This document shows positions 48,431-61,500 of a DNA stretch of 64,000 nt, piece by piece. The notes under the pieces are model-generated. The model searched no databases. It had not been told where the DNA came from and worked only from the letters and a program-made list of their open reading frames with translations. The position numbers were made by a program, and so were the translations under genes. Source of the DNA: Mactromeris polynyma (lineage: Eukaryota; Mollusca; Bivalvia; Venerida; Mactridae); contig JASFXZ010000009.1 of NCBI GenBank assembly GCA_032209605.1, positions 17,223,553 to 17,287,552 on the forward strand, given 5' to 3'. Within the stretch, counting starts at the first letter, position 1. Every line of letters begins with the position of its first letter.

Positions 48431-48562
48431 ATGACTGAAACCGACTGGTTCCAAAATTGGCTCAAGAAAAAAGGCCAGCGCAAGCCAAGATTGCCAAATT
48501 CATCTAGTGAGCAAAAGACGAGACTTCCAGTTGATCGGAAATTGATTAGTTCGTTGAAGAAG
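48431..48562 (+). CDS. Candidate first coding exon, unknown protein
   Basis: The ATG at 48431 opens 44 codons beginning MTETDWFQNWLKKKGQRKPR and rich in Lys, Ser and Arg, ending SLKK at a possible donor (AAGAAG followed by GTAGAC). Reading through the donor reaches TAG after 4 more codons. Composition is unlike the surrounding AT-rich DNA. The next phase-compatible exon candidate is 52584-52625. I do not recognise the protein. It could be a short basic N-terminal exon or a chance ORF. Confidence 0.35.
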
Positions 48563-48708
48563 GTAGACCATGGCTAGTATTTAATGATGATGAGATAGTC
48601 ATGACCTTTACTTGAACAATAAAACTGAGAAATCTTGCTTAATTATAATGGTTATACATAAAACAACATTTAAAATAAGGATTTTAAGTTGTTAATCCTG
48701 TTCAAAAC

Positions 48709-48808
48709 ATTGCGACAGGTAAGAAAGTGTTGTGACAGGTAAAACATTGTTGCAACAGGTAAAACATTGTTGCAACAGGTAAAACATTGTTGCGACGGGT
48801 AAAAAATG
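48709..48808. repeat. ~21-bp minisatellite
   Basis: About four copies of TTGCAACAGGTAAAACATTG with small changes. Confidence 0.9.
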
Positions 48809-50114
48809 TGTCTTTGCCTGTCGTTATGTCCTGTGAAGGAGAAAAAGTATTCGCGTTGACTGTTTTACCTGTATTTCACATGTGCTATTGACATTTTCTT
48901 GAAGTGGGCAGTTCATAATTATACTATTATATGATATAGTCATCGCTGATAATTTCTCCTTGCATGTACTAACGGAGAAGAAACTGCAGTAAGAAGGATT
49001 TTGTTACGGTGACACGCTGTTTATTCATAGTTTAGGGTGGTGCCAGCAACTACAGTTTTCAGCTTCATACTGATACCATAATATACTCTTTTTTTCGCTT
49101 GCTCGCTTTAATAAATGACAGTTCGCTCGCTCGCCCCATTTTTTTTGGGGGGGGGGGGGAAATCAGAAGAACAAACAAATAATTTGTTGTGGCCTAATAA
49201 TAATTAAAATTGCATTCTTTGAATCTTTTACATAACAAATTATAAAAAATAGAAGTGATGCGTTAACTGTATGAAATAAATATTTAGATAAAAGTAGTGC
49301 TTATTCTAAGCTTATTGTTTACGTACGTATGGATCAGAAAAGAAAATGTGCTCCGGTGATAAATTTTGAGTGTCATGATAGTCTGAGATAATTATTAAGA
49401 AACTTAATGATGAGAATTTATGTAAAGATTCAAAGAATGTAATTTTAAATATTATTATTTTTGTGAACAAAGACCTTGCTATATACAGAGAAGTTGGAAC
49501 TGGGTCTGTAAACAGATTACTATTTTTTGTTTACGTGTTTGATACTACTAAAATGGAGTGTAATACTTTAGTAACATGTTTTTTGTACAAAAGAATGTAA
49601 ATAACAAAATATCATTCAATTCTTTAGCGGCGACCTTTGATGCTTTGCATCAATGATTTTCTTGTTGTTTTATTTGATACACATAGAAACATTTGATGTA
49701 GTGTGAGTGGTAAATTGGTGGGATGTATGAATATTTGATGTTATAGAAATGTTGCATTTAATCTTGTGATATTTCAGATTTTATAGTTGAGTGTTTTTTT
49801 TTGAAAATATCTAAAATGTTTATATCATTAAATAATCATCATTACTTTGTGCTTTACAAGACGTTCGATCTGGGATCATTGTATTAAATTCTTAGGAAAG
49901 TATTCAATTAGATGTATTATGTCAGCCAAAACTATTTACCAATATAGATGACGGATATATTTTACAGTTTTACATAATGTTGATAACACCCAGACAAAAA
50001 GACTTAATAATTATCCAACATATTTTACAGTTAGTTTCATTTTATTTTAATACCAGTATATACTTGAACCAAAGTATTAATTTATGTACTGTAACTATGT
50101 GTTTTCACTATATT
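48809..50114. other. Non-coding AT-rich stretch
   Basis: Holds a T8 then G13 tract at 49141-49161, direct phrases TCGCTTGCTCGC / TCGCTCGCTCGC near 49095-49135, and a small hairpin TTGATGC-TT-GCATCAA near 49637. No gene was found. Confidence 0.55.
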
Positions 50115-50302
50115 TCCCCTCTCTTGAGCAACAATCTCTCTTCAAAGCGACCCTCTCTTGAGCAGCACTCTCACTTTAAAGCGACCCTCTCTTGAGCAAC
50201 AATCTCTCTTCAAAGCGACCCTCTCTTGAGCAGCACTCTCACTTTAAAGCGACCCTCTCTTGAGCAACAATCTCTCTTCAAAGCGACCCTCTCTTGAGCA
50301 GC
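50115..50302. repeat. 34-bp minisatellite with two alternating variants
   Basis: Copies alternate between ...GAGCAACAATCTCTCTTC... and ...GAGCAGCACTCTCACTTT..., giving a 68-bp higher-order repeat seen about 2.7 times. Confidence 0.92.
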
Positions 50303-50345
50303 ACAACGCTTGGTTACTTAGCTATGAACACTTACACTGTGTGTA

Positions 50346-51150
50346 TATATATGTATTTATAGCATGAGGCATAGTGACCAGTGTGCTCCTTTTATCATTA
50401 ATACCTACCTTACTGAGAATCTGAGACTTTCCATTGAAGTGGAATTTTGTGTTAACATTAATGGAGAGAATTGGCACTGACTTACATACAATGCAATAAT
50501 GGATTCACTGTGAATGGATGCAAATTGTATCAAATCGTGAACATTCTCTGAATTTCTGATGTTTCTAATGTTTTAAACAACATCACATGACTCATATTGT
50601 CAGATTAATTGCTATATGTTGTGACCGAGTTCTACAAGGAGTTATATCTAGGTTATTGTTATGTTTTATATGTAAAACTGTGATAATGTGATGTGATTTT
50701 GATTATTAAAAACATGTTTATGTATTTGTTCTGCTTTTAAAATAAATATGTTCTTACAAATATTTATGGAATAAAATAACTTTATTGTTACATATTGCCT
50801 TTTGCCTTCTTTTTTACTCTAAGTTTTCTATATATTTGATGGAGACAAACATCAAAAAACACTGTACCAAACATAACAGGCCTGTCACACCAAATTTCTT
50901 AATGAAAAATTACACCCTTATATTATGTTGTAACAAAATTTGATGAAGATCGGTCAAAGGCCATTCAAGATAAGAGCAGTGTTAATCTGCCTAACTTGGA
51001 AATTAAAGGGCTGAAAGTCTGATGTGGTCATCAAACTTGGCAGATTGGGCAATTACTATTGTGATAATTTGGTGAAGATTGGACAGACAAGAAGTGTGAT
51101 CAAGTTACGAGCATATAAAAAACATTTTACGGACTAAACAATCGTTACCA
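50346..51150. repeat. Right copy of the ~0.8-kb segmental duplication
   Basis: Counterpart of 1-808. It starts 44 bases after the 34-bp minisatellite ends. It keeps AAGGCCATTC near 50956, missing from the left copy, and lacks ~15 bases near 51096. Confidence 0.9.
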
Positions 51151-52105
51151 TAATCATAAACTATTTCACATTCAGAGCTGTGATGATACTGACGGCCCGT
51201 ATTGTAATGCCGACTTATTAACATATGTGTAAGAGGATAACAGATTATTCAGTTTTAAATATTTTATTTCACAATGTATAAAAGGCAAAAGGTGTAAATA
51301 TAAATAACAAGAGAAATAACGCATCTTGATACACACACTACAATCTCTTCTTGAGCAGTTTTTCACTATGGACTCTACTTGAATATATAGCATCAGCCAT
51401 TACCATAGAATAAGAACAATTTTAGGTTTTTGCACCATAATATAACTTAGGCAGAACATCAGTCTTTAACAATTCTATGCACATTTATATGTAACAAGAA
51501 ATATCTTTAAAAAAGATAAACGGCGTAAATAGAATGATGTCTTCCGGTATGTTAAATGAAATAATGTTTTTTGCAACATGTTGAAAAATAAATCCTTAAA
51601 AAATTCACTCCTATCTATATAATATACTATAATCACTGTCTTATCAGGGTAATGTTTTATGTACAAACATGCTTAAACATATTAACTACTATCAGCAAAT
51701 TTCGAACTGCTGACGAATGGACATCTTATGAAACCCCAGTTTGGTGCCTCTTGGTAAAAATAGGATTGGTCAGATTTTAAAAAGCCCTCTTCGAAGACAA
51801 CATTTGGATGGTCAAAAATGAAGGTCAAAATCTATGTTATACAGCTACGCCGAGAAAAACAAGCAATTTTAAACCATCAAATAAATGTAGGATATAACAG
51901 AAATGTTAACATATTATGGAAATTTCTAAAATACCTTTCTTAAAACCATAAGCATTAGGCATGTTTTTATAGTTTTCTGAAAACGAGTTCTATAAATTCA
52001 TAATGAATACACATGTAATATTTTATCCATATATACTACAAACAAACTTGTAATTGGTAAAAATAACTTTTGCACATTACAGAAACAGCCATCACTATTA
52101 GGCAT
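51151..52105. other. Non-coding AT-rich stretch
   Basis: Short minus-strand ORFs (51172-51393, 51475-51666) have no recognisable domain. Confidence 0.55.
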
Positions 52106-52107
52106 AC

Positions 52108-52260
52108 AGGAGATTGTCATGAGCTCTCTTCCTGTATATGTTCTATAGTATAACATGTATACACTGTATATAGTACTGTAAATATACATGTACTATAGAA
52201 GGGATTAAGAGAAAGAACTCTATAATGGATAAAGGGAAAGACCTCATGACAATCTCCTAT
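52108..52260. mobile_element. Small MITE, ends AGGAGATTGTCATGAG
   Basis: The left end AGGAGATTGTCATGAGCTCT and the right end, inverted, AGGAGATTGTCATGAGGTCT match. The inside has GAAGGGATTAAG and GGATAAAGGGAAAGA. A related element lies at 54085-54265. Confidence 0.75.
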
Positions 52261-52583
52261 GGTGAGTCCATTGTGATGTTTTTCAAAGAATTATAGAATA
52301 TAAAACATGGGTGTTATTATATCTGTGATATCAGTTATGACATAAACCATCAGGATTGTACTGACTCAAACTCATGGTAAGTAAAAGAACCTAGCAAATC
52401 ATAACAATAGTCAGCTCTTATATACATATATAAATAACCACTGTACATGTTTTAGTGGTAAAATGTGCATTTACCTATTTATCTTCATATCTAGAGATGG
52501 TGTTCCTGTTACCGTAACTTGTGTTGCAAATGTGTATGGTAATGTACTAGTAAATTGAAATGGCAGTTAATCTATTCCTCCAG

Positions 52584-52625
52584 GTTAGCTACCAAGAACA
52601 TGCAAGAGCAATGCACTATGTTGAG
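52584..52625 (+). CDS. Candidate small internal exon, unknown protein
   Basis: Forty-two bases lie between a good acceptor (TCTATTCCTCCAG) and a good donor (GAG followed by GTAAAA). In phase 0 they encode VSYQEHARAMHYVE. The phase matches the 3' end of the candidate exon at 48431-48562. The peptide resembles a helical-repeat segment, but the family was not recognised. Confidence 0.35.
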
Positions 52626-53139
52626 GTAAAACAGACTGGACAATTCTTCATCCTACATTAACTTACTTGAATTACATTGTGAACAAATAAACAAAATAAT
52701 ATTACAAGTCATTAGTTGTATAATCATGCTGGGGAAACGTCCAGAGCTAATTTTTGCGTAATATACAATCAATTGCTCTGTCGCAACTTCTGAGTTTCTT
52801 TGCAACTGAACTAGCTCGGACGTCACAACAGAGCAGTTTGCTGTACACCTCTCAAAGAGGTCCTTCTGTTGTTTCCCAGCATGATAATGACCAATTAAAA
52901 TCTGGAATGTAAAATAAATGAAATTCACAACATCAAAAACAATTCGAGTACAGCATTTAGAATGATTGTAAAAGCACTAACAGTACAAATAATGACAATT
53001 CACTCAGAGACAAATAATGAAATATAACATTTAGGTAGCACCAATATGGCAGTTCATTGTAATTGCACATTTGAATAATTGTGTACGTATGTTAAATTGT
53101 ATTACATCTTTTTACAATATACATTGTATACCTATCACT

Positions 53140-53665
53140 TTCAATGACTGCTCCCTGCATTACTAACCAGGATGTACCATGTACAGTCAATGACAGCTCC
53201 CTAGGTTACTAACCAGGGTGTACCATGTACAGCCAATGACTGCTCCCTGTGTTACCAACCAGGATGTACCATGTACAGCCAATGACTGCTCCCTGCATTA
53301 CTAACCAGGGTGTACAGCCAATGACTGCTCCCTGCATTACTAACCAGGGTGTACAGCCAATGACTGCTCCCTGCATTACTAACCAGAGTGTACAGCCAAT
53401 GACTGCTCCCTGCATTACTAACCAGGATGTCCCATGTACAGCCAATGACTGCTCCCTAGGTTACTAACCAGGGTGTACAGCCATAGACTGCTCCCTGTAT
53501 TACTAACCAGGATGTACCATGTACAGCCAATGACAGCTCCCTAGGTTACTAACCAGGGTGTACAGCCAATGACTGCTCACTAGGTTACTAACCAGGGTGT
53601 ACAGTGTTCAGCCAATGACTGCTCCCTGTGTTACTAACCAGGATGTACAGTGTACAGCCAATGAT
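53140..53665. repeat. 39-bp minisatellite (about 12 copies, some 45 bp)
   Basis: Units carry TTACTAACCAGGGTGTACAG and CCAATGACTGCTCCCTG. Longer units insert CCATGT. The period is divisible by three, so both strands stay open and give spurious repeat peptides. Confidence 0.95.
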
Positions 53666-54084
53666 CAAGGAGAACAAGAGTACAATTGTACAACTAAAGT
53701 CAATGAAACAATTGGTTTAAACATAACAACGGCATGGCAAGCATTAAAATGTAAAATCAAATCAACATACAATCTGATTAGTATTATATTCTCAAATATT
53801 TAGGATGATCATATACTTTTGTCATTTATGACACACTGAAATCATATGAAAGATCAATTAAAAACGTCATAAACAAAGCAGACACTTTGAAATCATATTA
53901 AAAATATCAATTAAAACAGTCATAAACAAACAAACTTGTCTACAAATGTTGTTCAATAAAGGAAGTCTGCATATATATATTAGTGCATACAATGCTTAAG
54001 TTAAGCATACAGATAAGCATAAAAAACCAATAACAACATATATACAGACCAAATGTGCATATTGATAATGGTGTAACTACTTCA
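53666..54084. other. Non-coding stretch
   Basis: Contains a short direct repeat near 53835-53930 (GAAATCATAT...ATCAATTAAAA...GTCATAAACAAA). No gene. Confidence 0.5.
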
Positions 54085-54265
54085 AACCTCAGAAGATTAT
54101 AAAGAGTTCTCTCCCTTTATTCCTTCTCAAGTTCTCTCCCTTTATTCCTTCTCAAGTTCTCTCCCTTTATCCCTTCTATAGTATATCTATAATAAGGACT
54201 ATAGAAGGGATTAAGGGATGGAGCTCTAGAAGGGATAAAGGGAAAGAACTTGTGATAATCTCATG
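54085..54265. mobile_element. MITE with 25-bp internal repeats
   Basis: Three copies of GTTCTCTCCCTTTATTCCTT are followed by the inverse AGAAGGGATAAAGGGAAAGA. The outer ends AAGATTATAAAG / TTGTGATAATCTCATG relate it to 52108-52260. Confidence 0.7.
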
Positions 54266-54521
54266 CGCTTCAAACAATCATAAAACACACTAAAAGCACT
54301 TAAATTGGTTGTTATAGCAGTAATGACTGTCTGAAAGTATTTATGAGAAGTCTCTCACTCATTCGAGATCAGTTAGAGAGATGGTCAATTCATTGCAAGA
54401 GATCAATTAACACCTACCATATGAGATATTGTGAACTCTAATTAACACTGAAGAGACAATTTTGATCAGAAAAGTTTGTGTTACATAATTAAACACTAGA
54501 TAATATGGTCATTTAACAGTA

Positions 54522-54565
54522 CAGTGAAACCTCCCCTAACCAGCCCTCTCTTAAGAGAACATTTT
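54522..54565. mobile_element. MITE end fragment (CAGTGAAACCTCCCC)
   Basis: Resembles the ends of the 'CAGTAAAACCTC' MITEs at 58181 and 59974. Confidence 0.5.
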
Positions 54566-55059
54566 GACATTGAGTGACTTTGTTTTGTTTTGCATGACAC
54601 TTTTTTAAACTACTGGAATTTCCATAAAAGTATGTGCTAGCTAGAAAGGCTGATGCACTTTGAGTCAGGATTTTGATTTTTCATAAAAAAGTCATCACTC
54701 AATTACGGCCATAATGTTTATACAGTATGTATATATTGTGTTGCTTGTGCCAGAATTATGAAGAAATGTGACAAAACATTGTAGTTTTTCAGACTTATAT
54801 AGTGCCTTTAAAAATATCACAGAGTACTTCAATAGGCTGATTGACATAATCAGATCAATACTACAGTACTGTTGAACAGTGGAGTAGAGGCATGCTTCCA
54901 GAGTTTATCACTCTAGAACAGACGTTGTATGGCAAGAAGGAGAAATACCAGTATCAGACATATGGAAATCGATCTCAGACCAGTATCTGCATGAGAGTAA
55001 TCCCAGACAGGTATCAGTATCAATATCATTTAAGAACAGTAATAGAAGTAAGGTGATCA

Positions 55060-55450
55060 ATCTCATTCCAGTATCAGAGCTAGTGAGATAAATCTCAGAC
55101 TGGTATTGGCATTATTGAGAACAATCTCAGACTGGTATCTACATTATTGAGAACAATCTCAGACTGGTATCTGCATTATTGAGAACAATCTGAGACCAGT
55201 GTTAGAGTTATTAAGAACAATCTCAGACCAGTGGCTGAGTAATTGAGAACAATCTGAGACCAATGTCAGAATTATTGAGAACAATCTTTGAGAAGAATGT
55301 ATTATCAGTCTATCTTCTGAGGGCAATCTTTGAGAAGAATGTATTATCAGTCTATCTTCTGAGGTCAATCTTTGAGAAGAATGTATTATCAGTCTATCTT
55401 CTGAGGTCAATCTTTGAGAAGAATGTATTATCAGTCTATCTTCTGAGGTA
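55060..55450. repeat. Two adjoining minisatellites overlapping the PGAP3 stop
   Basis: Bases 55060-55280 repeat a ~32-bp unit with CAATCTCAGACTGGTAT. Bases 55285-55450 repeat a 42-bp unit (TTGAGAAGAATGTATTATCA, CTATCTTCTGAGG) four times. The last eight residues of PGAP3 and its TGA lie at the edge of the 42-bp array. Confidence 0.92.
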
Positions 55451-55503
55451 AGAGACCAGACTGCTTGCTTTTTACCAAGTATAAGCCATCATCAATTATA
55501 AAA
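55431..55503 (-). CDS. PGAP3: PGAP3 exon 8 (terminal)
   Basis: Acceptor TTTTTATTTCAG. Encodes FIIDDGLYLVKSKQ (a family motif) and a variable tail ending QKID, then TGA at 55431-55433. The exon is too short to show as a long ORF and was found by matching phase and family motif. Confidence 0.92.
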
Positions 55504-58500
55504 CTGAAATAAAAACAGTATGGAATAAATTATAATTTTCACAGCAAATTTTAGCAGATAAAAATGCTACACTTATCTAAAATAATATTTTGGGTAAAAA
55601 AGCCTTATTCATGAAGACAAATACAGTAAACATAAAATATGAAATATGACCACTAGAAGTGTGCTGAAATTTTAATCTTTTCACTTAGACCCAAGATAGC
55701 ATATCAAACTCTACATTGTCAGATTCTATTATTAAATAGGAGCCTTGGGAAGATTTTTATTTCATGAAAACTGATATCCAAACATTGGGTGGGTGTCAGG
55801 CTAGTGCAGCATTAAAATAATTTAATGTTGAACATATTGAAATCATATAAATCAAAATGATGAAGTAAATAAATGGTAACTTGTATGAAGATAACTGATA
55901 TGTAAGTGTAATAAGATCAGAATTTTAGATAAGACCCACAACATCTTTGATTTTATCAGAAAATTAACGACATAGAAGACGTTCATTCAGGTCAATACTG
56001 AACTATTGCTGGCACCATCAGGTCCAGATACGTAACATATACACAGTTGAACCTTCTTTATTTGATTTCATCGGTTCTGAAATTTTATTTCGAATAATAC
56101 ATGGTTTCAAATAGCCCATGTCAATCCGACGTGCTTAAGAAGATACATCGGGACCTGATATTTTTTTCGGATGATGCCAAGTATTCAGATAGCAGGTTGT
56201 TGAATAAACAAAGTTCGACTGTAATTCCTATAACATACCTATACCACAGAAATGCTAGAGGCCAGGAACCACCATGCCAGAGGGCGTGAGCATCAAATGT
56301 CCACCATACTGGAGGAAAATCACCAAGTTCTAAGCATAACAATAACTGTATACCAACTATAGACCCAATAGCCTTGAAAACGTATCTATTACGTCTCATA
56401 GATATACACCATGCAGTCCAGCCAATCATGTTGAAGATGGCTGAAAATAGAGAAACGAAAAATGCTTTATACTGAGCATTAGACAGTAAACTGTTGTAAA
56501 TGCCTCTTTATCACCACAGAGTTTAAACACTATCATGTCAAACGTTAGATATGTGGCTATCTATAGGTATTTTACAGTCATGAACCTAATGATCACTACA
56601 ATGCTTTAAAATTCACATACATCTATCCAAATAATTTTACATATTTTATTCTTGGGAATCATTAATAAACTTCTTAAGGCTGTTTGACAAATCTCATAAA
56701 AATTCATCAACATTCTTTGCTTCTTTACAACAAATGAAGGAGAAAATGTGTTCATTGTCTCGAAAAAAATATTTCCCCAAAATTGCAGTACTAGCAAATA
56801 AATCAAAGACCATTCTGGCCAATTTTTATCAAGTCGATTGAAATTCGCAGATCTACAAGATTTGCCTCGCTTGTTCTTAATCATCAGCCATTTTGATAGA
56901 CAAAATTGATAAGCACTTATAGGAGAAATTTCAGAATATGTGATAATTGAAAAAATTCCAATAGAATTTGCATGTGACAACCACTTTTTCTTCAATTTTT
57001 TAATAGCTGCTTATTTATCATCATTTACATTATATTCTGATAATTCACTATAAACTTTAAGGAAACTTTCCTACATTATATGGCCTACTTTTAGAACAAG
57101 GGATGTAATTATTGTAAATATGGGATTTATCTTCATGTCTTAGATGCCCTTGATGAAATTTGGTGCATTAAGCAATCAAGGTTAAATGATATCAATGTTA
57201 GACCACAATCAATACAAAAACAGACTGCCTAAATGTCAAATCCAGCACATAATATGATTTAATTTGACTACTACACTTACCAACTCCTATGTTGACTTTC
57301 ATATTGTATCCATAGTCAAACTTAGTGAAAGACAGATATGAAATATGTTGAATGAAGAACACCAAGCAACATAGACCAACTAATGCCAGACGCTGCCATT
57401 TTACTGTCCCAAGAATCCTGAAAAAAATGTAGAAGTTAATTCAAAACCAATACATGTAGATATGTATACATTTGTATGCATACCAATTTTATTTAATTCA
57501 TTTGTGATGAAATCATTATTCTTATTTGAATCTCCCTTGAGTAAGCAATTTTGGAATAACCAGTACTGACATGTTTTGAGGGTTGGTCAAGGTTTGACCC
57601 CCATGACCCCCGGGGTTCAGCAGCTGATACCTTTTGCTATACTTCTGGTGGTTGAGAAAATCATCAAACCGGCAAATGCACGCAATATGCGCATCTCCTC
57701 TTGGTAGTGAAGCTTCCCATAAATTATTTTCCGGGCGGTGGTTGCTAAGAAATAGTTCGGGCATAAAGCCCGATGGATACATGCACTATCAGACGGACAG
57801 ACGAAGCGAGGCTATATGCTCCTCCTTTGGGGGGGATAAAAACCAATAAATAGCCTAAGCAATTAACTAGCAGTATGTACATTTCAATGTATAGACTTAT
57901 TATTTCATGCAAAGTATGTATCTGAGGTAAAAATTGATAATTTGATAATAATAATCATTCTTTAGCTTGAAGTTGATTTTGTATATAAGCGATTTAAATT
58001 TTTCTTCCAGTCATTTTGACTTAAGAACACTATTTACTTTTACTGTTACATAAGTATAACACGTGTATTTTTTACCTGCATGCGAATGTGAATGTGTTGC
58101 TAAGTACTAAAGAGAAGGCACAAAAATAATCCATTTTCTGAAAATAAAAGTAAGTCTTATACATCACAAAACTTACAGTGCAGTAAAACCTCAATTATAA
58201 GACCACATTAATTTTGGCACCGTTGAAAACTGGTCATTTTATTGAGGTGGTCTTAATACTGAGGTTGAATAAAGAACAAAACAGTGAACATGGACTTGAA
58301 AATTGTGTTCTTAATTTCGAAGTGGTCATAATATTGAGGTGGTCTTTATGTGAGGTTTTACTGTATGGTGAACAAAAATGTCATGTCTGAAATGAAGAGG
58401 TAGGTGTGTGTTGTAAATCTTTGACTACTATTTTATCGATAATGTTATACCTTTCCAATGTATACTGGTATTTTAAAATGGACATGTAAGACTTCAAACA

Positions 58501-61500
58501 AGACTGTAAACTCTAAAAAACATGCCAATGCCACAGAAGAGAGTGTAGGACAAAATCCCCTTCACTTATTTTTTACAAGGTGGACAAAATCCCCTTCCTG
58601 AATTTTACAAGGTGGACAAAATCCCCTTCATGAATTTTACAAGTAGGACAAAATCCCATTCATGAATTTTACTAGTGATACAATACTAAATATAATAATG
58701 ACATGCATCAAACTGTAAATCCAATTAAGTGTTCTTGATATTTCTTGGTTTTACAGCAAATTGCTGTCCATGTTTAAAATGTTCATGTAAAATTCATGAA
58801 GGGGATTTTGTCCACCTTGTAAAATTCATGAAGGGGATTTTGTCCACCTTGTAAAATTCACGAAGGGGATTTTGTCCACCTTGTACAAAATGAGTGAAGG
58901 GGATTTTGTCTGGAGGGGATATTTTTCTGTTCGTAAGGGTTTAATGAAATTGTAAATGCCATGAAACTTTACGCACCAAGAGACAATGCATAAGTTTTTT
59001 TCAAGGCCTTTGGAGCAATGTAAAATAAATTATGGACATGTAACTAAGGACTTGCAATATAAGAAAGTAAATAAAACCGCTTGCCTCTGTAAAATCTGTA
59101 TCCTTACAGTGAAATATAGTTGACCAAAACCAGGCATTCACTGCGGTCTGAAAAATAAGTATTCATATCATACACCAACATTCAAATACAGTCGAACCTC
59201 ATTCATTCAAATTCATTGCGTATGAAATTTCATTTCGAATAATACATAGTTTTGAATAGCCGATTTCAATTCAATGTGCCTAAGATGATACATTGGGACC
59301 TGATATACATATCAAAAGTGACTCGACCCTTCAGCCATATTTATTCCCCTGGCAGCCATGTTTTTTGATAAACTCATATAATTTGAACAATCTTGGTTGA
59401 AGTTCACCAAAAGACATGGCTGCCAGGGGAATGAACCACTTTGCCTCTACGTATATAGTGGAAACTAAAAAACATCTTTTCAAAAACTGCATGCCAAATT
59501 TTAAATAATTTCACCTCAATGTTCCTAAGGTAATCCTCCACCAAGATAGCTCTCATTTTTTTCATCATAGTTGGTATGTTTGTTATTATTTATCCTTTTC
59601 TATCCACAGCAGAATAATTTAAGGGCAATTTACCAAATTTTGTTCGTTTTTTTCAAAATTCAAGTACTTTTCAAGGAGTTTTTGGCTGTTACAAATTCTA
59701 GTATTTTTCAAGGAGTATGCTTGAAAATCAAGGACTTTTCAAGACTGTGCGAATCTTGGAAGACCATCTGTGTGAAATTAAATCAAAAATAAGATGTATG
59801 GTGTACAATAGCCAACTTTTCAGTGCAGCCCTCTTGAGTTACAAACTTTCTTTAACAACTTCGTCATTTTAACCAATATCTGTGACTCCCGAAGGGTGTC
59901 GCTCTAGAAAGATTTCATGGTTCAAAAAAATTCTGTCGTAATTATGAAGCATAAACAACAAAGTAAATAAATACAGTAAAACCTTACTTAAAGACCACCT
60001 CAATAGTTAGACCACCTCATAATTCAGAACACAATTTTCAAGTCCATTTTCACTGTTTTGCTCTTATTTCAACCTCAATATGAAGACCACCTCAATAGGA
60101 AGAATAATTTTCAAGGGTTCCAATGGTGTCTATCATATATATTATTTGCTATCATGAACTTACCAGAGCTGCTCCATGCCACACAAAGTACATAGGAGCA
60201 GATGATGGCACCATCCTTCTGTAGTAAAATATACAGAGATGAGTGAGACCATTGAATACTGAGAAAATCATAGAAGCTGGCTCTTGAATGCCACACAGTC
60301 GCACGAATGGCCACTGAAATAAACATACATCAGCACTGATATTTTGTATTTGTGTTTATTTATCATTATCACCGGTTTCCCATATGGGCGACGCCTCCGG
60401 AAGGATGTTAGTCATTTTAGATTTTATGAAGGATAGAGCATGATACATAAGATGCCTCAGTTCCAGAAACACCCCTGGTTCTTTTACGTGCCCGATGTAA
60501 AGCATCGTACATGGGACGTCCGTTTTTGTCTCCATCCAAAAGACTGTTAGTACTGTTAGTGGTGGAGCAGGGGATTGAACCCGAGACCCCTGGATTACTT
60601 GTCCAGCGTGTATTATACAATAAAAGCAAGGGTGTCACTAAGTTTTGAAGTAGCAGGGAAATCACAAATAGTAGGTGGGGGTCTGGGGGTTATCCCTTCC
60701 CTTAATTATGATCATTTATGCAAGAAAAATAGCTGGGTGATGATGCATAAAAGTTACTGGGTAATTTTACCAGATTCCGGCTCTTATTGACACCCCTGAT
60801 AAGTGCATGTACAGGGCTATTGTTGTAAAATACACACCTTCATTAACATTGATAAATTGTGAAACATTTCTTTGTAAAAAACTATGCAATGTAGATATAA
60901 ATCATAATAAAAATATAAAAGAGTGGACACGCACAACCAGTAACTGTTGTATTTATGTCTATTTAATTTAACTTCACTATCTTTTATCCTTTATGGATCT
61001 TTTTCTAGCGTAATGTTGAAATTAAATACATATAATTTAGTACGAATTCTACACTATAATTCTCAAATAGAATTTATACTTGTAATAGCATCAACTTAGA
61101 TCAAATCCTCAGGCTAGCATGAACACGCTAATATTAGTCTCGTTATTTGCCTCATTACACATAAAACTAGTTTCAATGATTATTTGTAAATCGAAATAAC
61201 TCAAAATATTCCATTTTTGCATTTATATGACTTTTACTTAATTATAATACTGAGAGTAAAAATACACTGCCATCCAAAAGTTTCTTCACACTTGAATATT
61301 TTGAATTTCATTACTTTTTCTTACAGAATTTCAAATAAAACATGTATGACCATGAAGTAAAATTATTCATCCCACTTCTGTTCAATTGATGTGATAATTT
61401 GTTTCAGTACAAATTTATAAATACTTACACAGACAATTATTGTGTTAAAAGCATTTTCGATGTATTGCATGTGAAACAAATATGAAAATATATTAATTGC

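Noticed and set aside
52653..52928. 91-codon minus-strand ORF with an acceptor-like TACATTCCAG
   Set aside because: No recognisable domain. Considered as PGAP3's last exon, but the exon at 55431-55503 fits the family motif and phase, and this one would stop after one residue in that phase.
53209..53467. Repetitive-peptide ORFs on both strands
   Set aside because: Product of the 39-bp minisatellite, not of selection for protein.
55263..55451. 62-codon plus-strand repetitive ORF
   Set aside because: Antisense of the 42-bp minisatellite overlapping PGAP3's end.
56606..56995. 129-codon minus-strand ORF inside PGAP3 intron 6
   Set aside because: No splice signals in phase and no domain; AT-rich chance ORF.
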